Shown here: positions 1 through 6,436 of the stretch, one piece after another
How the letters are laid out: each line of letters opens with the position of its first letter
Position numbering within the stretch: the first letter of the stretch is position 1
Assembly (NCBI GenBank): GCA_945494195.1
Contig: CALYVJ010000006.1
Coordinates: 1-17,826, forward strand
Source of the DNA: an uncultured Selenomonas sp.
GTDB taxonomy: Bacteria; Bacillota; Negativicutes; Selenomonadales; Selenomonadaceae
DNA: 17,826 nucleotides
Reading direction: 5' to 3'
Notes under the pieces: generated by a model
Database searches by the model: none
What the model was told of the DNA's origin: nothing
The model's input: only the letters and a program-made list of their open reading frames with translations
Program-made: the position numbers and the translations under genes

Positions 1-12
1 TTTTTTGCACAT

Positions 13-55
13 GAAAAAGGACTGCTGCACGTCACATTACGTGCAACAGCCCCTT
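13..55 (-). terminator. Rho-independent terminator of the mqn-guaD operon
   Basis: Read on the minus strand, an inverted repeat with arms CTGTTGCACGT and ACGTGCAGCAG (one mismatch) around a six-base loop is extended by AAGG/CCTT and followed by a run of T. It lies about 57 bases past the stop codon of the guanine-deaminase-like gene, so it is well placed to end that operon. Downstream of it the window ends. Confidence 0.75.
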
Positions 56-111
56 CTACGAATTTATGTCAATATAAAGGGATTGTTCACAGACCCTTTT
101 GGGTCAACACA

Positions 112-1449
112 TCACGGCAAACGAAGCGGTTTTCCCGCCACATAACGGGCAGTGATATCTTCAGAAGAACCATGATAGATAAAATATTGCCAACGCTCCG
201 CCACGGAATGTTCCGCTAGCGCTTTCGGGGTCTTTACCACCAGAAAATCGGCATCGTAATCCGGTTCAAAGCTTCCTACCTTACCGAAGAAGGCTCCGCC
301 TCCCTTGGTGGCCAAGTAAAACGCTTCGGGCAATGTCAGGGCCTTTTCCTCGGGATAATCCATCGCCCGCACCTTGGAAACCTGTATAGCCCGCACAATG
401 ACATGGGGCATAAACAGGTCGTGGCCAGCCCCCACATCACTGCCCAAGGCCACCTTGGCCCCAGCCTGCAGGAATCTGCGGACCGGCATGATACCGCTGG
501 TAAGATTCAGATTGGATTCCGGACAAAAAACAGGATATACGCCCCGACTGACCATCTCTTGGATTTGGGCATCGTTCATATGAATGCAATGCGCCATCAG
601 CGTCGGCGTATCTCCATAAAGACCAAAATGTTCATATACCTTCGGGTACTCACGGATTTTGGGAAAAAGCTCTGCTACCCACTGGATTTCCGCTTTATTC
701 TCAGATAGATGCGTCTGCACCGGAAGGTTTTCCCGTTTTGCCAGCGCCCCGAGTTTCTGCAAGAGCTCCGGCGTAACGGAGGGCGCAAACCTTGGGGTAA
801 GGATTGGCCGCACCAGATCCGTCCATACCGGTGCCTTGACAAACCGCTCTGTTTCCGCTAACGAATCGGCACTTGTCTCACGCAGATAATCCGGCGCATT
901 GCGGTCCATATTTACTTTGCCCACATAGGCCCCGAGACCGCGCTCTGCCAGTTTCTTGGCGAGTATTTCCGCGCCCTGGCGATGAATGGTTCCATAAACG
1001 GCCGACCGGGTTGTACCGCACTTGGCCAGCTCGGCTGCAAAATCCCCATAGACCTGTTCGGCATAGGCAGTATCTGAAAATTTCCGTTCCTCGGGGAACG
1101 TATACTTCTCCAGCCACTCCAAAAGGGCCTCATCCATCCCCAAGCCAATCTGCCGGTATTGGGCAGCATGGACATGCAGATCGCAAAAGCCTGGCAGGAT
1201 GAGCTTTCCGCGGCAATCCTGTTTTTTCCAGCCCTCATAGTCCTGCGGCAGCTTATCATAAGCGCCCTGTACCTTTCCTTCATTTACCACCAGATAGCCC
1301 TGGGGCAGAATCTTGGCCTCCCCGCAGGCCGGCGTATAAACGATATCGCCTTGCACGACATAATTCCGCGGCGCTGCACCTGCAGCCGAAAACAACGTCA
1401 GGCAGCAAGCCCAAAGGACTAAACCACTCCCCTTAATGTTCCACTTCAT
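112..1449 (-). CDS. Guanine-deaminase-like amidohydrolase with a signal peptide
   Basis: Metal-dependent amidohydrolase of the COG0402 group, 445 residues from the chosen start. It shows the zinc motif HVH (H92, H94), THLSE (H247, E250), AHCIH (H287) and GSD (D338). Guanine deaminase hallmarks are also present: LLEWLEKYTFPEE, GKVNMD, PRF (R220, F221) and SNLNLTSG. The family converts guanine to xanthine plus ammonia. The start is the ATG at 1449, which has a strong AGGAGG 7 bases upstream; an upstream in-frame start would only add a low-complexity extension. Residues 1 to about 26 look like a Sec signal peptide (K2/K6, hydrophobic core, AGAA end), so the enzyme is predicted to be periplasmic, which is unusual for this family. 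It is the last gene of the operon, 95 bases after the phosphorylase-like gene. COG0402 also contains aminodeoxyfutalosine deaminases, so a menaquinone role is a possible alternative, but the motifs favour guanine. Confidence 0.8.
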   Translation of the reverse strand: MKWNIKGSGLVLWACCLTLFSAAGAAPRNYVVQGDIVYTPACGEAKILPQGYLVVNEGKVQGAYDKLPQDYEGWKKQDCRGKLILPGFCDLHVHAAQYRQIGLGMDEALLEWLEKYTFPEERKFSDTAYAEQVYGDFAAELAKCGTTRSAVYGTIHRQGAEILAKKLAERGLGAYVGKVNMDRNAPDYLRETSADSLAETERFVKAPVWTDLVRPILTPRFAPSVTPELLQKLGALAKRENLPVQTHLSENKAEIQWVAELFPKIREYPKVYEHFGLYGDTPTLMAHCIHMNDAQIQEMVSRGVYPVFCPESNLNLTSGIMPVRRFLQAGAKVALGSDVGAGHDLFMPHVIVRAIQVSKVRAMDYPEEKALTLPEAFYLATKGGGAFFGKVGSFEPDYDADFLVVKTPKALAEHSVAERWQYFIYHGSSEDITARYVAGKPLRLP

Positions 1450-1497
1450 ACCTTCGCCTCCTTCATCTCCCCCCAAAGGAGTTACCCTAATATTCAA

Positions 1498-1529
1498 GAC
1501 AGGCTGTACATTTTCCTGCACAGCCTGTC
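1498..1529 (-). other. Intercistronic hairpin before the guanine-deaminase-like gene
   Basis: A perfect 10-bp inverted repeat (GACAGGCTGT and ACAGCCTGTC) with a 12-base loop lies just after the stop of the phosphorylase-like gene. On the minus strand only a weak T-rich tail follows, so it could be a leaky terminator, an attenuator or an mRNA-end stabiliser between the two genes. Confidence 0.55.
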
Positions 1530-1544
1530 CTGATTGTTCTTCTA

Positions 1545-2396
1545 TTATCCTTTAGCCGAAACTTCGTTATAGACATCCTTGAGCAAGGTTTCCTTGCGAA
1601 GTTCCCGGCACTCGCAGTGGCGGTCATTGGCATCCACATGGCGAATAGTTTCCAGAATGATTTCGCCAATCATCGGGGCATCGTCATAGAAGATGTCCGA
1701 CATATCCTTATGGGACCATTTCTCGCGGATTCCTTCGCCGTAATTTACCGTGAAGTAAAGGCCGGCATAGCAGGCACCAATTTCCCGGGCCAGATAGACC
1801 TCCGGCGCAATGCTCTGGCCGACGATATCGGCATGACCATTCATCATGGCAACTTCCGCGGGGCTCTCAAAATGACGGCCATCGGTTACGGCATAGGTAC
1901 CGCGGATAAATACCCGGCCATCAAAGCGTTTTTTCGTCGATTCGATGAGAGCCTGCCGCATCTCGGGGCATAGTGCATCCCGCATGATCAAGAGATACCG
2001 GCCATCCAGCATGACATCCTTGCGGACCGAAAGGTCGAGATAATCATCGGGAATGATGAAATCCCGTAGATCCAGCAGCTTGTTGACGGTACCGACACCA
2101 CCCTCGGAGATGATGCGCTTAACCCCAGCTTCGCGGAACGTCCAGAACACCTGGCGGCTGGCATCGGCCCGGGTTACCCCCGAGCGCCAGCCATGCATCT
2201 TGACGGTCAGCACCCGCTTTTCCCCCACCCGGAACAGGCGGATGGCCGGACTCATGCCATAGGGAGTATCAAAATGCAGGTTATCCGCCAAAATCTCCAC
2301 ATCTTCATCCGGCAGATTGGCCGGAAAATTGCTCGAAAGGGTCCCCGAGCCGCCCACAACGGCATAATCAGCTTTCGGAATCTTGATTTCATTCAT
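1545..2396 (-). CDS. Divergent MTA/purine nucleoside phosphorylase-family protein
   Basis: A 283-residue protein of the PNP/MTAP (MtnP) superfamily, normal in length. Visible family landmarks are GGSGT near residues 15-19, DTPYG, GGVGT, a TDGRHFESPAE segment matching the EGPRFE(T/S)PAE base-site loop, and SIAPEVYLAREIG. The usual RHGxxH phosphate-site motif reads MHGWRS, so the arginine and second histidine appear to be missing. The family cleaves nucleosides such as methylthioadenosine at the glycosidic bond. Sitting 11 bases after mqnC, with a GGAG site at a good distance from ATG 2396, it may release the purine from aminofutalosine or futalosine, the step done elsewhere by MqnB or MTA/SAH nucleosidase. 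That assignment is inference from context. It could also be a purine or MTA salvage enzyme. Confidence 0.75.
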   Translation of the reverse strand: MNEIKIPKADYAVVGGSGTLSSNFPANLPDEDVEILADNLHFDTPYGMSPAIRLFRVGEKRVLTVKMHGWRSGVTRADASRQVFWTFREAGVKRIISEGGVGTVNKLLDLRDFIIPDDYLDLSVRKDVMLDGRYLLIMRDALCPEMRQALIESTKKRFDGRVFIRGTYAVTDGRHFESPAEVAMMNGHADIVGQSIAPEVYLAREIGACYAGLYFTVNYGEGIREKWSHKDMSDIFYDDAPMIGEIILETIRHVDANDRHCECRELRKETLLKDVYNEVSAKG

Positions 2397-2407
2397 AATT
2401 TATCTCC

Positions 2408-3433
2408 TCAGAACCGGCGGATCACGTTGTATTCCGTATCACGCTGGGCTGGCTGCTTGCCAGCACCGCGGATCAAGTCCGCCATCTTGTTGATACTCAT
2501 CTCGTAATTTGTGCCAGCGGCGCGCACGACGTTTTCCTCCAGCATGATGCTGCCCAAGTCATCAGCACCAAAACCCAGCGTCAGCTGGCCGATGCGTTCG
2601 CCCTGAGTGACCCAAGATCCCTGGATATGCTTGATATTATCCATATAGAGGCGCGTCATCGCAAGGGTCTTCATGTAATCCCAGCCGCTGGTCTTTTCAC
2701 CGCCAAGCTCCGTATTGCCCGGCTGGAAAGTCCAGGTGATGAAGGCGCGGAAGCCGCCGGTCTTGTCCTGCAGGCGGCGAATTTTTTCCATGTGCTCCAT
2801 GCGCTGAGCCATCGTCTCCCCAAAGCCAATGACCATCGTAGCCGTACTCTCCATGCCGATGGAATGGGCACACTCCATGACATGGAGCCAGTCCTCGGTC
2901 ATGATTTTCTTCGGGCTGACGCGTTTGCGAACCTCATCCACCAGGATTTCTGCACCGCCTCCCGGCAGGCTGTCAAGGCCTGCCTCCTGCAGCCGCTTTA
3001 ACGTATCTAACACCGTCAAGCCTGCCTGCTGGGCAAAATACTGAATCTCCGTCGCCGTGAAGGAGTGGATCATAATCGAGGGGAATTTCTGCTTGATAAG
3101 CCGCAGCATCTTCTCATAGTAATCCAGTCCCAAATCCGGGTAAAGCCCTCCCTGGATCATGACCTGGGTGCCACCGCACTCCACCGTCTCCCGGACTTTT
3201 TCTAGAATTTCCTCATAGGTCAATAAATATGCATCCTTGTGTTCCTTGCGCCGGAAAAAAGCACAGAACTTGCACTCATTCTTGCAGACGTTAGTATAGT
3301 TTATATTGCGGTCCACAATGAAGGTGACCGTATCGTCAAACAATTTGCGGCGCGCGGCATCTGCCTGCTGGCCGAGCTCAATCGGGTCGCCATGCAGCAA
3401 AAGCTCTTCGCCTTGCTTCGGAGTCAATCGCAT
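2408..3433 (-). CDS. mqnC: Dehypoxanthine futalosine cyclase (radical SAM)
   Basis: A 341-residue radical SAM protein of the MqnC/MqnE/CofH family. The Cys triad is C50, C54, C57 in NVCKNECKFCAF and binds the [4Fe-4S] cluster. MqnC-type features are QGGLYPDLGLDYYEKML, LDSLPGGGAEIL, TWTFQPGNTELGG and a C-terminal QRDTEYN. The enzyme uses a 5'-deoxyadenosyl radical to cyclise dehypoxanthine futalosine, the third step of the futalosine route to menaquinone, in the cytoplasm. The start ATG has GGAGGG 7 bases upstream, lying in the end of the preceding mqnE gene; only 2 bases separate the two genes, so translation is probably coupled. Separation from MqnE rests on QGG versus the HIVSALHP-type motif and is fairly secure. 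Confidence 0.9.
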   Translation of the reverse strand: MRLTPKQGEELLLHGDPIELGQQADAARRKLFDDTVTFIVDRNINYTNVCKNECKFCAFFRRKEHKDAYLLTYEEILEKVRETVECGGTQVMIQGGLYPDLGLDYYEKMLRLIKQKFPSIMIHSFTATEIQYFAQQAGLTVLDTLKRLQEAGLDSLPGGGAEILVDEVRKRVSPKKIMTEDWLHVMECAHSIGMESTATMVIGFGETMAQRMEHMEKIRRLQDKTGGFRAFITWTFQPGNTELGGEKTSGWDYMKTLAMTRLYMDNIKHIQGSWVTQGERIGQLTLGFGADDLGSIMLEENVVRAAGTNYEMSINKMADLIRGAGKQPAQRDTEYNVIRRF

Positions 3434-3435
3434 CT

Positions 3436-4527
3436 TTATCCCTCCGCAATCTCGTGGTAAAAGGTATCGCGCTCTACCGGCTCGTACCCCGTTTCCCTTA
3501 TCATCTTTTCCAGCATAGCCCGGGTAATGCCTGTATTGGTCTTGGCCCCTGCCGCATGGATGATTTTCTCCTCACCAATGGTACCATCCAGATCATCAGC
3601 ACCAAAGCCCAAGGCCAGCTGAGCAATGGGCATCGTCAACATAATCCAAAAGGCCTTGATATGATCGATGTTATCGAGAATCAAGCGGGAAAGAGCCATC
3701 ATCTTCATATCTTCCCAGGAGCCGGCGCGCTTTAATTGCTGTTCTTCCCCGAGCTTCGTATTCCCCGGATGGAAGGGGAACAACATGAACGCCTGAAAGC
3801 CCTTGGTCTCATCCTGGATATCCCGCAGCGTAAAGAGGTGCTGCAAGCGCTCGCGGATGGTTTCCACATGGCCGTACATGATGGACGCATTCGTGCGGAT
3901 GCCAAGGCTGTGTGCCGTCTTCATGGTCTCTATCCATTCAGCCGTCGTGGCCTTTTGGGGGCAAATGATCTGACGGACGCGGTCCGAAAGGATCTCAGCC
4001 CCGCCGCCCGGCAGGCTGTCGAGACCAGCTGACTGCAGAATCTCCAGCACCTCGCGAACAGGCTTGCCCGTCAGCTTCGAAAAATTCACGATTTCCACCG
4101 GTGTAAAGGCCTTTACATCAACCTGAGGCAAAGCTTCTCTGACCTGCCGGACAACATCAACATAATAGTCGAAGGGTTTGTCCGGATGAAGGGCCGAGAC
4201 GATATGAACCTCGGACAGATTGCGGACCTTTTTGGCATCCGCCAAAATCCTGTCAATATCCTCATGCTCCAGCGTAAAGCCGCGCTTATCGCCATCTTCT
4301 ACCTGAAACGCACACAGCGGGCAATTTGCACTGCAAATATTGGTGAGATTGATATGACGATTGACGGTATAAAATACTTTCCTGCCGCTCTTTTTCTCCT
4401 TGGCCTTGCGGGCGCACTGCGCCAAAAACAGAATATCGTTATCTTCATATAATGCCAGCGCATCCTCCAGCGTCAAACGCTCGCCAGACGCCGCCTTAGC
4501 ACGGGCCGTTGCTATTTTATCGTTCAT
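3436..4527 (-). CDS. mqnE: Aminofutalosine synthase (radical SAM)
   Basis: A 363-residue radical SAM protein with Cys triad C65, C69, C72 (NICSANCPLCAF). MqnE-type signatures are HIVSALHPDKPFDYY, LDSLPGGGAEILSDRVR, NASIMYGHVET, LRDIQDETKGFQAF, GADDLDGTI and the C-terminal VERDTFYHE. MqnE joins the adenosyl radical of SAM to 3-[(1-carboxyvinyl)oxy]benzoate to give aminofutalosine. ATG 4527 is preceded by GAGGG at 7-8 bases. It follows a second MqnE-like gene by 42 bases and precedes mqnC by 2. Of the two copies this one keeps the canonical LPGGGAE and RDTxY motifs, so it is the better candidate for the true aminofutalosine synthase. Confidence 0.87.
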   Translation of the reverse strand: MNDKIATARAKAASGERLTLEDALALYEDNDILFLAQCARKAKEKKSGRKVFYTVNRHINLTNICSANCPLCAFQVEDGDKRGFTLEHEDIDRILADAKKVRNLSEVHIVSALHPDKPFDYYVDVVRQVREALPQVDVKAFTPVEIVNFSKLTGKPVREVLEILQSAGLDSLPGGGAEILSDRVRQIICPQKATTAEWIETMKTAHSLGIRTNASIMYGHVETIRERLQHLFTLRDIQDETKGFQAFMLFPFHPGNTKLGEEQQLKRAGSWEDMKMMALSRLILDNIDHIKAFWIMLTMPIAQLALGFGADDLDGTIGEEKIIHAAGAKTNTGITRAMLEKMIRETGYEPVERDTFYHEIAEG

Positions 4528-4569
4528 GCCTTTTCCCTCTTCGCTTTCTTCCGCTCCCCAGAAAGCCTG

Positions 4570-5667
4570 TCACTCGTATTGCTTGATGATATTGAAATTG
4601 CAATCACAGGACGCCGGAATTCTCCCAGCTTCTTTGACGATGCGGATGATCTGGTTCTCTGAAAGGGCCGTCGGGCTCGTAGCCCCGGCATCGTGCAAAA
4701 TGGTTTCCTTATGAACCGTTCCATCGATGTCGTTAGCCCCAAAGCCCAAGGCTACCTGTGCCACCGGAACCGTCAACATGACCCAATAGGCCTTGATATT
4801 GGTGAAATTATCCAGCATCAGGCGGGAAATTGCCATCGTGCGCAAATCATCCCACATGCTGGTCTGCTTGACGCTCTTGCCCAACTCCGTATTTTTCGGC
4901 AAGAACGGGAAACAGATAAAGGTCTGGAACCCACCGGTTTCATCCTGCAGCTCCCGCAAACGCAGCAGATGATCCACCCGTTCCTCCAGCGTCTCGATAT
5001 GACCATAGAGCATGCTGGCATTCGACTTGATGCCGAGTTTATGGGCCGTACGAGCCACTTCCAGCCACTGGTCAGCCGTTGCCTTGTTCGGACAAAGCTC
5101 CCCCCGGACCCGGTCGGAAAGGATCTCGGCACCGCCGCCAGCAATGGCCTGAAGACCACCTTCGTCCCGCAGGCGGATCAGCACTTCTTCGATGGACAAG
5201 CCCGAAATCTGCGCAAAATGCGTAATCTCAACCCCGGTAAACCCCTTCATATATAAATGAGGAAATGTTTCGTGGAGTGCTTTGACAATCCCGAGATAAT
5301 GCTCGAAGGTCCAAGTCGGATGCAGGCCGCTGACCACATGAAGCCCCGCCAAATCCGGGTCCTTCATAGCGTCACGGACTACGGCCAGCGCCTGCTCCTT
5401 GCTCATGGAATAGGCACCCTTATCCTCCAAATCGCGGCCAAACGCACAGAACTTGCATTTCGACGTGCAAACATTGGTGAGATTCACGTGACAATTGACG
5501 TTATAGTAGACAATATCGCCGCATTTCTTTTTGCGGACATGATCTGCCATAGCTCCCAGCCAGGCAATATCCGGGCAATGGAACAGCCGGATCCCATCTT
5601 CGCGGCTAAGCCGCTCCCCCTTCAGGATTTTCTCTTCTATATCCTTGTAGTTTTCCGCTGCTAACAC
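4570..5667 (-). CDS. Second MqnE-like radical SAM protein
   Basis: A 365-residue paralogue of MqnE, first gene of the operon. The radical SAM triad is C67, C71, C74 (NVCTSKCKFCAFGR). MqnE-like stretches are HVVSGLHPTWTFEHY, NASMLYGHIETLEERVDHL, LRELQDETGGFQTF and GANDIDGTV. Two motifs differ from MqnE and MqnC: PGGGAE reads AGGGAE, and the C-terminal RDTxY is replaced by a segment around CDCNFN. It may be a second aminofutalosine synthase or have drifted to another substrate; sequence alone does not decide. The start is a GTG with GGAGG 7 bases upstream. An ATG 5 bases before it is out of frame and runs straight into TAG. The operon promoter lies about 30 bases upstream of the start. Confidence 0.8.
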   Translation of the reverse strand: MLAAENYKDIEEKILKGERLSREDGIRLFHCPDIAWLGAMADHVRKKKCGDIVYYNVNCHVNLTNVCTSKCKFCAFGRDLEDKGAYSMSKEQALAVVRDAMKDPDLAGLHVVSGLHPTWTFEHYLGIVKALHETFPHLYMKGFTGVEITHFAQISGLSIEEVLIRLRDEGGLQAIAGGGAEILSDRVRGELCPNKATADQWLEVARTAHKLGIKSNASMLYGHIETLEERVDHLLRLRELQDETGGFQTFICFPFLPKNTELGKSVKQTSMWDDLRTMAISRLMLDNFTNIKAYWVMLTVPVAQVALGFGANDIDGTVHKETILHDAGATSPTALSENQIIRIVKEAGRIPASCDCNFNIIKQYE

Positions 5668-5703
5668 TACATTCCCTCCAAAATGTACAATTCATATCTT
5701 CTA

Positions 5704-5732
5704 ATTATAGCATCTATCCGTAACATTTGCAG
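5704..5732 (-). promoter_or_regulatory. Extended -10 promoter of the mqn operon
   Basis: On the minus strand a perfect TATAAT (5704-5709) is preceded by TGC, giving an extended -10 element. A weak -35 candidate, CTGCAA, lies 17 bases further upstream. The predicted transcript starts near 5697 and leaves a leader of about 30 bases before the GTG start of the first radical SAM gene. Confidence 0.7.
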
Positions 5733-5773
5733 TTATTTATCGCATTCCCAGGGACTTTAATCAAAAAATAATA

Positions 5774-5850
5774 GTTTGCTTAATCAACTTTTAACAGCCT
5801 GCTACTTGTTTTCTAAAGCAATCCCATTATACTGTTAACTGTAGTCAGGA
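5774..5850 (+). promoter_or_regulatory. Promoter module copy 1 (upstream dyad, -35, -10, conserved +1 region)
   Basis: In order: GTTTGCTTAATCAACTTTTAA at 5774-5794, with inner near-palindrome TTGcTTAAtCAA; TTGTTT at 5806-5811; a 16-base spacer; TATACT at 5828-5833; and TGTAGTCAGGA at 5840-5850. The same blocks recur with identical spacing at 6236-6312. The dyad centre falls about 59 bases before the predicted start, a class I activator position. It would drive the small peptide gene downstream. Which regulator binds is not known from sequence. Confidence 0.7.
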
Positions 5851-5877
5851 AAGACACAAACACAAGTCTCTAAGGAC

Positions 5878-5926
5878 GGAGGCGCTGATAAACAACGCGG
5901 CCGCCGGTAATCCATGAACCGGCTCC
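5878..5926 (+). other. Structured 5' leader of the small peptide gene
   Basis: The leader between promoter copy 1 and the small ORF can fold as a closed multiloop. GGAG (5878-5881) can pair with CTCC (5923-5926), enclosing a GCG/CGC hairpin and a strong CCGGT/ACCGG hairpin (5904-5908 with 5918-5922). I do not recognise it as a known riboswitch class. Confidence 0.35.
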
Positions 5927-5947
5927 ACAACAAAGGAGATGTGTGTA

Positions 5948-6069
5948 ATGTTCAAAAAAAGAAGTCTGAAAATCACAGCTATCACCCCAAGAAGTATTCC
6001 GAGGGTGACCGCAACACCGCTGTCATCGCTGGCGCAGTAGCGGGTTATTTCATCGCCAAAAACACCTGA
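5948..6069 (+). CDS. Small glycine-zipper peptide gene with an apparent frame shift at a seven-A run
   Basis: ATG 5948 has an ideal AAAGGAG 9 bases upstream. Read straight, the frame stops at TAG 6038-6040 after 30 residues that look unlike a natural protein. A -1 shift at the A7 run (5954-5960), equivalent to one extra A, gives about 40 residues: MFKKKKSENHSYHPKKYSEG, then DRNTAVIAGAVAGYFIAKNT, ending at TGA 6067. The tail has a small-residue AGAVAG helix of glycine-zipper type between charged ends. Alternatives without a shift are ATG 5914 (51 residues, no ribosome binding site, start in a hairpin loop, and it would translate the Shine-Dalgarno sequence) or GTG 5941 (only 2 bases from GGAG). 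Possible explanations are a sequencing or assembly indel, phase variation, or programmed slippage. Function unknown. It is flanked by its own promoter and terminator. Confidence 0.45.
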
Positions 6070-6152
6070 TTACAGTTTCCCCAACTTCCTATTTTTCTCT
6101 AATTTTTTCCCTAAATTTCTCACTTTCCCAAAAAATAGAACAAAAATGTGCC

Positions 6153-6192
6153 AAAGACCGTTGCCCGCTTTCCCCGCAGGCAGCGGTCTTTT
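6153..6192 (+). terminator. Terminator of the small peptide transcript
   Basis: The arms AAAGACCGTTGCC and GGCAGCGGTCTTTT form a GC-rich stem (one G-T or mismatch position) with a 13-base loop and end in TTTT. It follows the small ORF by about 84 pyrimidine-rich bases that hold no other gene. With promoter copy 1 it defines a transcript of about 350 bases. Confidence 0.8.
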
Positions 6193-6216
6193 CATCATGC
6201 TATGACCTTTTTCCAC

Positions 6217-6230
6217 AGGACTTCTGTCCT
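6217..6230. other. Short palindrome upstream of promoter copy 2
   Basis: AGGAC-TTCT-GTCCT is a perfect 5-bp inverted repeat 5 bases before the second promoter module. It may be an extra operator or chance; it has no counterpart at copy 1. Confidence 0.3.
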
Positions 6231-6235
6231 AACCA

Positions 6236-6312
6236 GTTTGCTTAATCAACTTCTAATCTTATTCCTATTGTTTTTTAAAACTGCCTCAGTATACTATTAC
6301 ATGTAGTCAGGA
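6236..6312 (+). promoter_or_regulatory. Promoter module copy 2 (drives a candidate sRNA)
   Basis: It repeats copy 1 block for block: GTTTGCTTAATCAACTTCTAA (6236-6256), TTGTTT (6268-6273), a 16-base spacer, TATACT (6290-6295) and TGTAGTCAGGA (6302-6312). Block distances are identical to copy 1 (32 bases from dyad start to -35, 12 from -10 to the +1 block), while the sequence between blocks has diverged. That pattern suggests selection on the blocks rather than a recent duplication. Confidence 0.7.
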
Positions 6313-6433
6313 GATACCTGATACCGACAACCTACGGTAATTCTTCTTCCCCAGAAGGATTTACATACATTCGATTCCTAAATCTCTAATTCTCTCGAAA
6401 AAAGAGACATGCCCCACAGCATGTCTCTTTTTT
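6302..6433 (+). ncRNA. Candidate small RNA of about 130 nt
   Basis: A promoter (copy 2) and a perfect terminator hairpin bound a stretch with no credible ORF: its only ATG runs into TAG at once and no ribosome binding site precedes a start. The predicted transcript begins with the same TGTAGTCAGGA as the small peptide mRNA. It contains a small CTTCT/AGAAG hairpin and ends in the 15-bp terminator stem with a T run. It points toward the convergent Crp/Fnr-family gene. It does not match an sRNA family I can name, and expression is inferred only. Confidence 0.45.
6398..6433. terminator. Bidirectional terminator between the candidate sRNA and the crp-like gene
   Basis: A perfect 15-bp inverted repeat, AAAAAAGAGACATGC and GCATGTCTCTTTTTT, encloses a 6-base loop. 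It has an A run on one side and a T run on the other, so it can stop transcription in both directions. It sits 3 bases past the stop of the minus-strand regulator gene and at the end of the plus-strand transcript from promoter copy 2. Confidence 0.85.
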
Positions 6434-6436
6434 CTA

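Noticed and set aside
1450..1521. A 24-residue N-terminal extension of the guanine-deaminase-like protein
   Set aside because: It would place the signal peptide internally and translate the strong AGGAGG site; ATG 1449 is far better.
4693..5256. A plus-strand open frame (187 codons) opposite the second MqnE-like gene
   Set aside because: Antisense to a clear radical SAM gene, with no domain and no ribosome binding site.
5871..5930. A known riboswitch (c-di-GMP, fluoride, guanidine, ZTP considered) in the leader of the small peptide
   Set aside because: None of the diagnostic core motifs that I know could be placed; kept only as an unnamed structured leader.
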